From contig JBGQNR010000003.1 in the NCBI GenBank assembly GCA_041501225.1, forward strand, positions 1 through 64,000: DNA of 64,000 bases, given 5' to 3'. Position 1 is the first letter of the stretch, and every line of letters starts with the position of its first letter. Shown in pieces: positions 42,555 through 50,209 of this stretch. Both the position numbers and the translations under genes were made by a program. Source of the DNA: JAFNAG01 sp041501225. Lineage in GTDB: Bacteria > Acidobacteriota > UBA6911. Below the pieces are notes generated by a model, which was given only the letters and a program-made list of their open reading frames with translations, did not search any database and was not told where the DNA came from.

Positions 42555-44741
42555 TTATTTGATGAGACCCATCTCCTTCAAGAGATTTGTCGCGCCGTCG
42601 ACCTCTGCCATGTTCCAGAGCATGTACCTGCTGTCGACGTGGATGGAGCGCGTCTTCACTTTGTCGAAGAGGAAGTTCGACGCCACCGATTCGTAGGTTC
42701 CGTCGAAGAGCAAGCCCACTAATTCGCCTTTGCCGTTGAGCGTCGGAGATCCGGAGTTACCCCCGGTGGTGTCCACGGTCGAGAGGAAATTTACAGGCAC
42801 GTCATTGAGCGCGGCATCGAAGTAGGGTGTTTTTTTTCTGCCTGCGACCTGCTCTTTGATAATGTTGATCTGCTTCTGGGGCGCATTGAAATCCCCTTCG
42901 CCGGTCTGCTTTTCGATAATCCCCTTCAGTCCGGTCTGCGGCTTATAAAAGAGGCCGTCCTTGGCGTCGACGCCCTTGACCTGCCCGTACGTAACGCGCA
43001 GCGTACTGTTTGCATCAGGCGCAACCAGGCCGCCGGCTTTGGTGAGCATCGCGTCCATATAGCGCGGGCGCAGCCGGGATGAAGCCCCTGCCCGGTCTTT
43101 GGCGGCTTCGCGGGTTGATTCCGCCAGGGGTTCGAGCGCAGCGGCCAGAGCAATAAAGGAGTCTTTGGTCGCCGTCAGATCCGCAGTGCTCTTGTCCATA
43201 AGTCCAAGACGGAAATCCCGGTCGTTGATCTTGGTGCCGGCATAGAGCTTATCGAGGAACGCGTCGATGGCTTTCTCCGCATCGGTCTTCGGCATGTCCG
43301 CCCTGAGTCCCACGACTTTGTCGAGCGGTTCAATCCTCTGCGCAGCGGGGAGGCCGGCGGCCAAGCCCATGGCCCAGCGCAGAAAGGCACGGTCCACCGT
43401 GGCATCGATTGTGCGCTGCACGCGGTCCTGGTTTTCGCGGATGCGGCTCCAATCGCGCTCCTGGAAGCCCGCGTCACGGTCGAGGTCCTTTTTCGTCCGC
43501 TGGATCGAGAGGCGGTACAGCGTCTGGGCCGCGCTCAGATACGTGGAGGCCGCAGCCAGATTGCCCATGACTGCATTCCGCTCACGCGTCTTCTCGCCTT
43601 CGGCTTGCATGGCTTGCAGCGCCGGCAGGACATCCCCGTACTTTTGCTTGCGCACGGGATCGGCCGCGATCCAGCTTGCCAGTTCCTTCTCCATGGCCTG
43701 CTTCTGGGCAAGGGCTCCGCCCTTCACCAACCCCTCGAGCATACCCTTCTGGTTGGTCATGTTGTTGTTGAGACTCTGAATGCGTCCGGCGACCTTGATG
43801 GCCAGATCCTTGTTGCTGGCGATCAGCTTGTCGATGAGCGCCAGCTGTTCCTGCGCCAGGCGAATCGAACGCGGGAACGACCATTCCGCGGTTTCTTTGA
43901 CTTCGGCATAGGCCTGGTACCGCTGCGTGCGCCCAGGGTAGCCGACGACGAAGACGAGTTCGCCCGGCTTGGCGCCTTCGGCGGAGACCGGCAGCCAGTG
44001 TTTGGGTTTATAGGGGACGTTGTCTTTGGAGTACTGGACCGATTTGCCGTCCTTGCTCAAATACGCGCGCAGGTAGCTCCAGTCGCCCGTGTGGCGGGGC
44101 CAGCGCCAGTTGTCGGTTTCACCGCCAAACACCCCGATCCCCTCGGCCGGCGCATATACCACACGAACATCCTGAATGTCGAGCTGTGCGATCTCAAAGT
44201 ATTTGAGCCCTTCGAAGAAGGACGGCACGCTGCAACGCAGCCCGTTTTTTTCGCAGGCCGCGATCCGCTCCTTGATCCTGCGGTCGATAATATCGTTGCG
44301 CTGCCGGTCAGTGGCCTTCGGATCGATATTCCCGGTGATGGCATCCGTCACTTCGGTGACCGAGGTGGTTACATAAACATGCTGGCCCGGACCGGACGAC
44401 AATTCTTCCTCGCGGGTTTTTGCCAGATATCCGTCGGCCAGAAGATTCCGCTGGGGCGTGGAGTTGTACTGGAGTCCGCCCGTCACGCAGTGGTGGTTGG
44501 TGACGATCAGGCCGTCGGGTGACACAAAGGAGGCCGTGCAGCCTCCGAGTGAAACGATGGCGCCCATGGGCTGCCCAGTGAGATCGGCGAAAGCCTTCGG
44601 ATCTGCCTTGAATCCCAAAGCCTGCAGCTGGGCCGCAAGCTGGGGAATCTGCTGGGGCATCCACATTCCTTGCTCAGCGTGCACCCCGAGGGCTGTCAAC
44701 AAAACGACTATAATTAGTAGTACCTTGCGAAAAAGGGCCAT
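42555..44741 (-). CDS. S46-family peptidase (DPP7/DPP11-like)
   Basis: 728 residues, usual for S46. The ATG at 44741 has GGAG 8 nt upstream and a signal peptide (MALFRKVLLIIVVLLTALGVHA), then EQGMWMPQQIP as in the family. The catalytic His lies in GLIVTNHHC, the Asp in GETDNWRWPRHTGD, and the Ser in TTGGNSGSPTLNG near the C-terminus. S46 enzymes remove dipeptides from peptide N-termini in the periplasm and are important for protein-feeding bacteria. The specificity residue just before the catalytic Ser decides DPP7 or DPP11 type and I do not assign it. A tiny exported ORF lies 26 bp upstream on the same strand. Confidence 0.92.
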   Translation of the reverse strand: MALFRKVLLIIVVLLTALGVHAEQGMWMPQQIPQLAAQLQALGFKADPKAFADLTGQPMGAIVSLGGCTASFVSPDGLIVTNHHCVTGGLQYNSTPQRNLLADGYLAKTREEELSSGPGQHVYVTTSVTEVTDAITGNIDPKATDRQRNDIIDRRIKERIAACEKNGLRCSVPSFFEGLKYFEIAQLDIQDVRVVYAPAEGIGVFGGETDNWRWPRHTGDWSYLRAYLSKDGKSVQYSKDNVPYKPKHWLPVSAEGAKPGELVFVVGYPGRTQRYQAYAEVKETAEWSFPRSIRLAQEQLALIDKLIASNKDLAIKVAGRIQSLNNNMTNQKGMLEGLVKGGALAQKQAMEKELASWIAADPVRKQKYGDVLPALQAMQAEGEKTRERNAVMGNLAAASTYLSAAQTLYRLSIQRTKKDLDRDAGFQERDWSRIRENQDRVQRTIDATVDRAFLRWAMGLAAGLPAAQRIEPLDKVVGLRADMPKTDAEKAIDAFLDKLYAGTKINDRDFRLGLMDKSTADLTATKDSFIALAAALEPLAESTREAAKDRAGASSRLRPRYMDAMLTKAGGLVAPDANSTLRVTYGQVKGVDAKDGLFYKPQTGLKGIIEKQTGEGDFNAPQKQINIIKEQVAGRKKTPYFDAALNDVPVNFLSTVDTTGGNSGSPTLNGKGELVGLLFDGTYESVASNFLFDKVKTRSIHVDSRYMLWNMAEVDGATNLLKEMGLIK

Positions 44742-44767
44742 AAATAACTCTCCTATACTTGCACCGC

Positions 44768-44926
44768 CTAAAGGGTAGGCTGCTTGGTCAGATCCGGACT
44801 TGCCGGCTTCACTGGCTGTCCCTGGGCTGCCGGCGGTTTTGCGGCCTGATCCTGGCCGCTCGCTCCGGCAAGAACTACCAGGCACGCCAACAACAACAGA
44901 GACAAGCGCTTGAAATCTCGCAGCAT
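44768..44926 (-). CDS. Tiny exported protein upstream of the S46 peptidase
   Basis: 52 residues from the ATG at 44926: a clear signal peptide (MLRDFKRLSLLLLACLVVLA), then about 30 residues rich in Pro, Gln, Ala and Lys (AAKPPAAQGQPVKPASPDLT). The sequence before the start, GAGAGCCTCACATGCTGCGA, resembles that before the exported protein at 42384. LLLLACLVV could be read as a lipobox, but it lies too deep in the hydrophobic core. It ends 26 bp before the peptidase start, so the two are probably cotranscribed. A small secreted partner is possible; function unknown. Confidence 0.5.
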   Translation of the reverse strand: MLRDFKRLSLLLLACLVVLAGASGQDQAAKPPAAQGQPVKPASPDLTKQPTL

Positions 44927-45240
44927 GTGAGGCTCTCTTTCAAGAGTCATGTAAGGAATAAAGATCGGGTGCGGCGCTGATCTTACCCCAGAGTGGAGCT
45001 CAGTGCAATTCGTGACTGCGGCGACGAAAATACCGACCTCCAACCTCCGACTTCCGACCTCCGCACAATCGTAGGAAGCAGGTGTCTGGTTCAAAAGTCG
45101 TTTTAGTGAGCTTGGGTGCCTCCATGGCAAGTAGGCCCCGGCCGCCGGACGGGGCTGGGGATCGAATAATCCTGGGGTCTGAGCGCCGTGCGGCGCCCAG
45201 CGCCCACTCTGACCAAAATGAGGCGAACAGCCCGAAGGGC
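44927..45240. other. Intergenic region between M1 and S46 peptidase genes
   Basis: 314 bp. It holds a low-complexity run of CCTCCAAC/CCTCCGAC units near 45040-45062 and the REP-like element at 45126-45210, listed separately. No gene is supported. Confidence 0.5.
45126..45210 (+). repeat. GC-rich REP-like element, copy 2
   Basis: AAGTAGGCCCC leads into CCCCGGCCGCCGGACGGGGC, then GAGCGCCGTGCGGCGC about 30 bp later, matching copy 1 at 31258-31340 on the opposite strand. Here the second block forms its own GGCGCC-type hairpin. It lies 31 bp past the M1 peptidase stop. Confidence 0.72.
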
Positions 45241-46890
45241 TTATTTCCTGGCGAATTGGTCGAGTTGCATCAGGAGCCAGACGTTCGGATCAAGGAGCAC
45301 GTCGTTTGGCTCTTTGTCGACCTTGAAGGTGAATGTCTGGTCGCGCTGGTCAAGTTGGACAGTCTCAATTCTCGGCGCAACCCGTGGATCCTGGATGATG
45401 CCGATCTCCAGCGGTGTTGTGTACAGGAAGTCTCCGGCCTGTGTCTGGTGAATTTCAATGGTCAGGGTGCTTCCCGAGCAGGACCAGGTGCCCTTCAGCT
45501 TGGGTTGGCCGGGCGTGTAGATCCACTGTCGGAAGAACGCGTCGAGTTTCTTGCCGGACGCCTCTTCCATCACACTCTGGAAGTCTGCCGTCAGGGCATT
45601 GCCGTTCTGATAGCGCCGGTAATAGGTCGAGAAACCCTTCCAGAAGGCCTCCTCGCCCATCTGGCGGCGCAGCATATGGAGAACCCATCCCCCTTTTTGG
45701 TAGCTGTTGGTGCTGAGGATGTTGTCGAGTTTGGGATTTGCGGGGGTTACCACAGCGGCATTCGGACTTTTTTCGAAGTATCGGATGATCCGATCTCGAT
45801 CGCTGCGGAGGCCGCGGGCCATCACGTCGCGGCCGAAGGTGTACTCGTTGTAAACATGCGTGAGGTAGGTGGCAAATCCCTCGCTCAACCACGTGTGATC
45901 CCAGTCAGACTCGGTTACCGAATCTCCGAACCATTGGTGGGCGATCTCGTGGGCGAAAAGCCCTTCGTTGCGCCCCTGCCCGCTCACGGATCTTTCCGAA
46001 TAAAAAATGTTGCTCGCGTTTTCCATGCCTCCGTAGCGCGTCCTGGATTGTACATTGGCGAGCTTCTCGTAGGAGATGGGACCGATCCGCCAGCTGAAAA
46101 ACTCCAGGGGCTTGACGGCGATGCGGTAATCGGAAAAGCCGGCATCCCGATCCGAAGCGTAGACCCAGGTCTGGACAGGGACACCGAGGACCTGCCCGAC
46201 GGTCTCAACGGCAAAACGGGCAACCCCGATAACCATGCAATAGGTGGCGATGGGGACCGATTCACGATAGCGGGTGAGCCGGCGGTTTCCGGAAAGGCTC
46301 GTGGTTTCGATCCATGCGCCGTTCGCAACTACCTGATAGGCTTCTGGAGCCGTGATTACGAATTCGCAAGTTGCCTTGTCATACGGGTGATCGACCGTGG
46401 GCAGCCAATGGCGGCAGCGATCGGGGAAGTTGTCGCCGAAAAACACGCGTTCCTTGTTTTTATTGGGTCCGATGATCAGCCCATCGGCTGGGGTGCCACG
46501 GTAAACAACGGTGATTCGGAGACGGTCGCCCTTCTTCGATGGAACACCGAGGCTGACTTGGAGGCGGTTGTTTTCATGCTTGAAAGCTAATACCCGGGAA
46601 TCTCTTTTGACCGTGCTGACGTTCATTCCAGTCTTGCCGTCCGCCGACTTGCCGATCAGGTCTAGAAAAAGCTCGGTTATGCCGTCGGTCTTGCACATCA
46701 AGTCGATATCCGTCTCGCCGGAGATCATGTCGGTGTCGTCTTTGAGCTCGAGCTTGAAGAGGTAATTCAGGATATCGACGGACGGCTGACGCGGATAAGT
46801 ATCGGCGAGAACAAATGCCGCCAGGAGCATGGAGCATGCACAACCGGCGGCCACGCGCCGGATGAAAGACAGCTTGAATCGATAGGGCAT
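45241..46890 (-). CDS. M1-family metallopeptidase (aminopeptidase N-like)
   Basis: 549 residues with a signal peptide (RRVAAGCACSMLLAAFVLA) and a GAAGAGAG ribosome site. An N-terminal beta saddle domain (about 30-215) leads to the catalytic domain with GGMEN (exopeptidase loop), the zinc site HEIAHQWFGD starting at His314, and the third ligand Glu in WLSEGFATY 18 residues later. The last 110 residues are a beta domain. It is shorter than E. coli PepN (870) and lacks the C-terminal helical domain. It should trim N-terminal residues from peptides in the periplasm. Cys in the hydrophobic part might allow lipidation, but no good lipobox is seen. Confidence 0.9.
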   Translation of the reverse strand: MPYRFKLSFIRRVAAGCACSMLLAAFVLADTYPRQPSVDILNYLFKLELKDDTDMISGETDIDLMCKTDGITELFLDLIGKSADGKTGMNVSTVKRDSRVLAFKHENNRLQVSLGVPSKKGDRLRITVVYRGTPADGLIIGPNKNKERVFFGDNFPDRCRHWLPTVDHPYDKATCEFVITAPEAYQVVANGAWIETTSLSGNRRLTRYRESVPIATYCMVIGVARFAVETVGQVLGVPVQTWVYASDRDAGFSDYRIAVKPLEFFSWRIGPISYEKLANVQSRTRYGGMENASNIFYSERSVSGQGRNEGLFAHEIAHQWFGDSVTESDWDHTWLSEGFATYLTHVYNEYTFGRDVMARGLRSDRDRIIRYFEKSPNAAVVTPANPKLDNILSTNSYQKGGWVLHMLRRQMGEEAFWKGFSTYYRRYQNGNALTADFQSVMEEASGKKLDAFFRQWIYTPGQPKLKGTWSCSGSTLTIEIHQTQAGDFLYTTPLEIGIIQDPRVAPRIETVQLDQRDQTFTFKVDKEPNDVLLDPNVWLLMQLDQFARK

Positions 46891-46962
46891 GACTTACTCT
46901 CTTCCCGGGTTTGGTGGAGAAGGATATGCGCGCGTCGCTACCAATCTGGCGTAAGGACTCGT

Positions 46963-47946
46963 TCAACCCTGCGCGATGATCTCCTTGAGCGTTTTGGCGT
47001 AGGCGCGACTCTCATCGTCGCCGGTCGTGATTTCGATCTGGTCGGGTTTGCTCACTCCCAGGCCCAACTCAACGGCGCGCTGGATCTGTTCCTGTTCGAA
47101 TATCTTTGTGGACATGATTGCGTCGTTCGATCCCAGTTGTTTGAGGACCGCGAGCCCGACGGCATCGACCGCAATTCGATCGGTTCCGGCAACAATCACG
47201 CCTGCCTGAACAAGTTTCCCTCTGGATGGGCCGCCGTCAACAAAAGCGTCCACGCCATCCATAACGATCAGCTGCGGCTTGAATGCCTGGTGCAGCTCGG
47301 CGATCATTCTGCGCATGTGGGTCTGGCGCGCGCCATGCAGCTCGCGCATCATGTTCTTATTACTGGCGCCCACGGCCAGTTTGATCGACATGCTGTAGAT
47401 GCCGCCGGAGCCATGCGTCTTGAGGCAACACGTCCACAGCAGGTATTCTGCCTCGGTGATTGGCTTGGCGATGTCGAACCCGTTTTGCCAATGGTTGCCA
47501 GGCGGGTTGAAATGAGCCCATCCTTCCGGTGGTAAATCCTCGAAATTGATGATGTCGAACCCGAGCTCTTCTCCCATAGCGGGGATGCCCTTGGCTTCGA
47601 TTACCGATTTGGTGGCCGGGGGGCCGCTGCGTTCCGCGATCGTGATCTTCGATGCTCCGCGCGCCTTCATTTCCAGAACCAGCTGGCGCAGCGTATCGTT
47701 ATGAGTCGAGCCCGGCGTGGGATCAGCCGTGTTGAAGTTGGGCTTGATTACGACCTTCTTCGCCTTTGGCGAGGGGAAGGAGAGCAGTTTCATCGCAGCG
47801 GGGACGCCCTTGGCCCGATCCAATGTTTTGACGAGTGCGACTTTCGCAGTTGTTTGGGCCTCTGCCGGGGGAATGAATCCCCGACCCATTGCCGAGAGCG
47901 CAGCAGCTCCGGCGGCGGATTGTTTCAGAAAATCACGACGATTCAT
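46963..47946 (-). CDS. Tat-exported DUF362 protein
   Basis: 327 residues. The ATG at 47946 has GGAG 8 nt upstream and opens a twin-arginine signal (NRRDFLKQSAAGAAAL). The DUF362 core is visible: KVVIKPNFN, the SKITIAERSG segment, LLWTCCLKTHGSGGIYSMSIKLAVG, and IVMDGVDAFVDGGPSRG. Many DUF362 proteins carry ferredoxin clusters; this one has only the single CC pair and no CxxCxxC set. The enzymatic role is unknown. Tat export suggests folding in the cytoplasm, perhaps with a cofactor. Confidence 0.82.
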   Translation of the reverse strand: MNRRDFLKQSAAGAAALSAMGRGFIPPAEAQTTAKVALVKTLDRAKGVPAAMKLLSFPSPKAKKVVIKPNFNTADPTPGSTHNDTLRQLVLEMKARGASKITIAERSGPPATKSVIEAKGIPAMGEELGFDIINFEDLPPEGWAHFNPPGNHWQNGFDIAKPITEAEYLLWTCCLKTHGSGGIYSMSIKLAVGASNKNMMRELHGARQTHMRRMIAELHQAFKPQLIVMDGVDAFVDGGPSRGKLVQAGVIVAGTDRIAVDAVGLAVLKQLGSNDAIMSTKIFEQEQIQRAVELGLGVSKPDQIEITTGDDESRAYAKTLKEIIAQG

Positions 47947-48027
47947 TTCTCTTCTCCTTTGGAAATGGCGGCGCCATTCTAACATGGGTAGACAACAAAA
48001 TCTTTCTGCAGTTATTCCGGCGCCTGT

Positions 48028-48209
48028 GATTCAGACAGTAAAGGCTAAAAGCAGCCACGAATGACACGAATAGCCATAGCAGCAAAAAAAGGACCTTATC
48101 GAAGAGCGCGCCGATGACCAGCGATTTTGCCTTTTGCCCAGGGCGGCCCCTCTCTCCTTTGGTTCTATTCGTGCCATTCGTGGCGAGGTTTTTTCCCACT
48201 GTCTGAATC
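48028..48209. repeat. 182-bp inverted element between divergent genes
   Basis: Outer arms GATTCAGACAGT (48028-48039) and ACTGTCTGAATC (48198-48209) are perfect. Inner arms 48054-48073 and 48166-48185 (GCCACGAATGACACGAATAG and its complement) match at 19 of 20. Units CACGAATGA and CACGAATAG show the 9-base period. About 90 bp lie between the inner arms. It lies in the 382-bp gap 47947-48328 where DUF362 and kinase-like genes diverge; no other feature is seen there. Confidence 0.78.
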
Positions 48210-48328
48210 GCAGATTCCGACGCCGCAACAATGTAGAGAGATAGCCGCCTGTTTTTGTTGATGTTTGGAGTTGATTTTGGTTTCCTATGGGTATTGGCAG
48301 ATGTGGCGGTGAGAATATAGTGGCACTC

Positions 48329-48943
48329 ATGACCCGGCAGCAAGCCATTTTGCTCGTGGGACCGACCGGGGCCGGCAAGACGCCTCTGGGCGATTGGCTC
48401 CAGGCTCATGGCCTTTGGTGCCGGTGTTGCCATCACTTCGACTTCGGCTCCAATCTTCGGGATGTTGCGGCCGGGCAAGGGAACGGCTTTACGGCCGAAG
48501 AGATTCGCTTCATCCGGGAGCTGGTCGAAAAAGGCGCGCTCCTCGAGAACGAGACGTTCCACTTTGCGCTACGCATCCTGGTGGGATTTGTCGCCCACCG
48601 CCAGGTACAGCCCGAGGACCTGCTCGTGATGAACGGCTTGCCTCGGCATACCGATCAGGCGGAAGCGATCGCAGATTTTCTCCAATTCGTGGCTATCATT
48701 CATCTGCAGTGCAGCGCAGAAATCGTCTGGGAGCGCTTGCAGTGCAATGCAGGGGGCGACCGGACCGGACGCACCGACGATGCCATCGCGCTGGTGGAGC
48801 GAAAACTGGTTGTGTTCGCCGAACGGACACAGCCTTTGCTGACCTGGTACCAGCGGCTTGGCGTTCCGCTGATCCCGATTGCCGTCGGTGTGCAGACCCG
48901 TCCATCTGATATCCTGCCCCTCTTGGAACGTGTGAAGTTGTGA
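48329..48943 (+). CDS. Adenylate kinase-like P-loop protein
   Basis: 204 residues. The P-loop GPTGAGKTPLGDWL opens the protein. The helix HHFDFGSNLRDVA and the strand LLVMNGLPRHTDQAEAI match the AMP-binding and Asp-Gly-Phe-Pro-Arg regions of adenylate kinase, here with Asn-Gly-Leu-Pro-Arg. The lid Arg segment reads NAGGDRTGRTDD. It could be a nucleoside monophosphate kinase of altered specificity. The start is uncertain: ATG 48329 or GTG 48320, the latter with GGTGAG 7 nt upstream. The membrane protein gene follows 12 bp later, so they form an operon. Confidence 0.72.
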   Translation: MTRQQAILLVGPTGAGKTPLGDWLQAHGLWCRCCHHFDFGSNLRDVAAGQGNGFTAEEIRFIRELVEKGALLENETFHFALRILVGFVAHRQVQPEDLLVMNGLPRHTDQAEAIADFLQFVAIIHLQCSAEIVWERLQCNAGGDRTGRTDDAIALVERKLVVFAERTQPLLTWYQRLGVPLIPIAVGVQTRPSDILPLLERVKL

Positions 48944-48955
48944 AAGGAGTCTGTG

Positions 48956-49459
48956 ATGAACCGCAAGAAGTGGATTTGGATTGCAGTAGGTCTGCTCGCG
49001 GCTGCCCTTCTGGCCTGTGGCGGCCTGATCGGTACGGTCGTGTATCTCTCCCTGCGCCATTTAAACGTCCAGAGAGTGTCCGTGGAGTCGGCAGATCGCG
49101 AGTTTGAGCAGGTGCGCGCACGATTTGCGGGCAAGATCCCTCTGATAGAAATCGACGAAGGGGACTGGGAACGTCCGCGCATTCACCAGCCGCCCGAGGC
49201 TGTGGCTGCCCATGCGCCACTGCAGACGATGCACATCATGGCCTGGAATGAGCGGGACGGGAAACTCGTCAAGATGGATCTGCCGTTTTGGATCTTGAGA
49301 CTCAATACGAGATACAAGTCCTATGTTTTCTCTTCGAACGACTTCGGTGATCTGGAGCGGCTCAATCTCAGCGCGGAGGATTTGGAACGGTACGGCCCCG
49401 GCCTTCTCGTGGACCACCGCGGCCGCCGGGGAGAGCGTGTGCTGGTCTGGACGGATTAA
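48956..49459 (+). CDS. Membrane-anchored protein of unknown function
   Basis: 167 residues. The ATG at 48956 has AAGGAG 6 nt upstream. An N-terminal membrane helix (about 5-32, WIWIAVGLLAAALLACGGLIG) is followed by a charged domain of about 130 residues with QTMHIMAWNERDGKLVKMDLPFW and a terminal VDHRGRRGERVLVWTD. LLAAALLAC could be a lipobox, but more hydrophobic residues follow, so a membrane anchor is more likely. I do not recognise the family. It is cotranscribed with the adenylate kinase-like gene. Confidence 0.7.
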   Translation: MNRKKWIWIAVGLLAAALLACGGLIGTVVYLSLRHLNVQRVSVESADREFEQVRARFAGKIPLIEIDEGDWERPRIHQPPEAVAAHAPLQTMHIMAWNERDGKLVKMDLPFWILRLNTRYKSYVFSSNDFGDLERLNLSAEDLERYGPGLLVDHRGRRGERVLVWTD

Positions 49460-49487
49460 TGGCGGCCCGGGATGCTATGCTTTGTTT

Positions 49488-50132
49488 TCAGCATGGGATC
49501 TTGCGCTTTTTTAGAAACCTCTCCGCTCTCTTGCGCACTGGCGCCCTGGTGTTCTGCAACTGCTTTTTGACGAATTGAATGATGCGGTCCTTGTTCTGGA
49601 TGTGATCGAAAAACTGGTCGAATGAATCGATCGCGTGCCCGATGGCTACATTGCGGCATTCCGGAGTCTTGTATTCGGCTGATTCGACTCTCAGGATCTG
49701 CACGGCGATTCTGTCGGCAAGATGCGGCTTGGCCAGGGCGATCCGTGCGGAACCGCCGATAACGCTGGCTGCGGTGATCATTACCGGGCCTCGTATCGGT
49801 GCAAAGTACTTATCAAAGATAGGCTCGAACCTGTTGGCGCCGTCGGCACGCGCCAGGTTGGCGATGCTGAGAATCGCCCCCCACCTGAGGAAACTGTTAT
49901 CGCAGTCGAGCAGCGTAGTGAAATAATCGAAGTAAGGGTAGAGCAGGTCCGGCTGTCTTTCGCCAATCTTGCGCAGGACCTTTTCACAGCCATATTTTGC
50001 CGAGGGTTGCTTTGCGCTCAGACCCTCAATTACTCCCTGAATCAAATCCGGGGATTGAATGACTTGGTCTGCGATCTTTGCAGGGTTTGAGCCCTTGAGG
50101 GCGATTTTCTTAAGCAGTTTGGAAGTATCCAT
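49488..50132 (-). CDS. HEAT-repeat-like helical protein
   Basis: 214 residues with AGGAGG 4 nt before the ATG at 50132. It is all helical, with a HEAT/armadillo pattern: IQGVIEGLSAKQPSAKYGCEKVLRKI, PYFDYFTTLLDCDNSFLRWGAILSIANL, and RAPVRKRAERFLKK. No signal peptide, so it is cytoplasmic. Such scaffolds bind proteins or nucleic acids. A partner cannot be proposed from the context: it converges with the membrane protein gene and lies 77 bp before the CocE-type gene start on the minus strand in transcription order after it. Confidence 0.72.
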   Translation of the reverse strand: MDTSKLLKKIALKGSNPAKIADQVIQSPDLIQGVIEGLSAKQPSAKYGCEKVLRKIGERQPDLLYPYFDYFTTLLDCDNSFLRWGAILSIANLARADGANRFEPIFDKYFAPIRGPVMITAASVIGGSARIALAKPHLADRIAVQILRVESAEYKTPECRNVAIGHAIDSFDQFFDHIQNKDRIIQFVKKQLQNTRAPVRKRAERFLKKRKIPC

Positions 50133-50209
50133 ATCTCCTCCTATGCCGCCGTGAGAGAATTAGGCCGCTCGTCGATGTCGAGCGGCTTTCCTGCTGCGAT
50201 TACCTTTCT

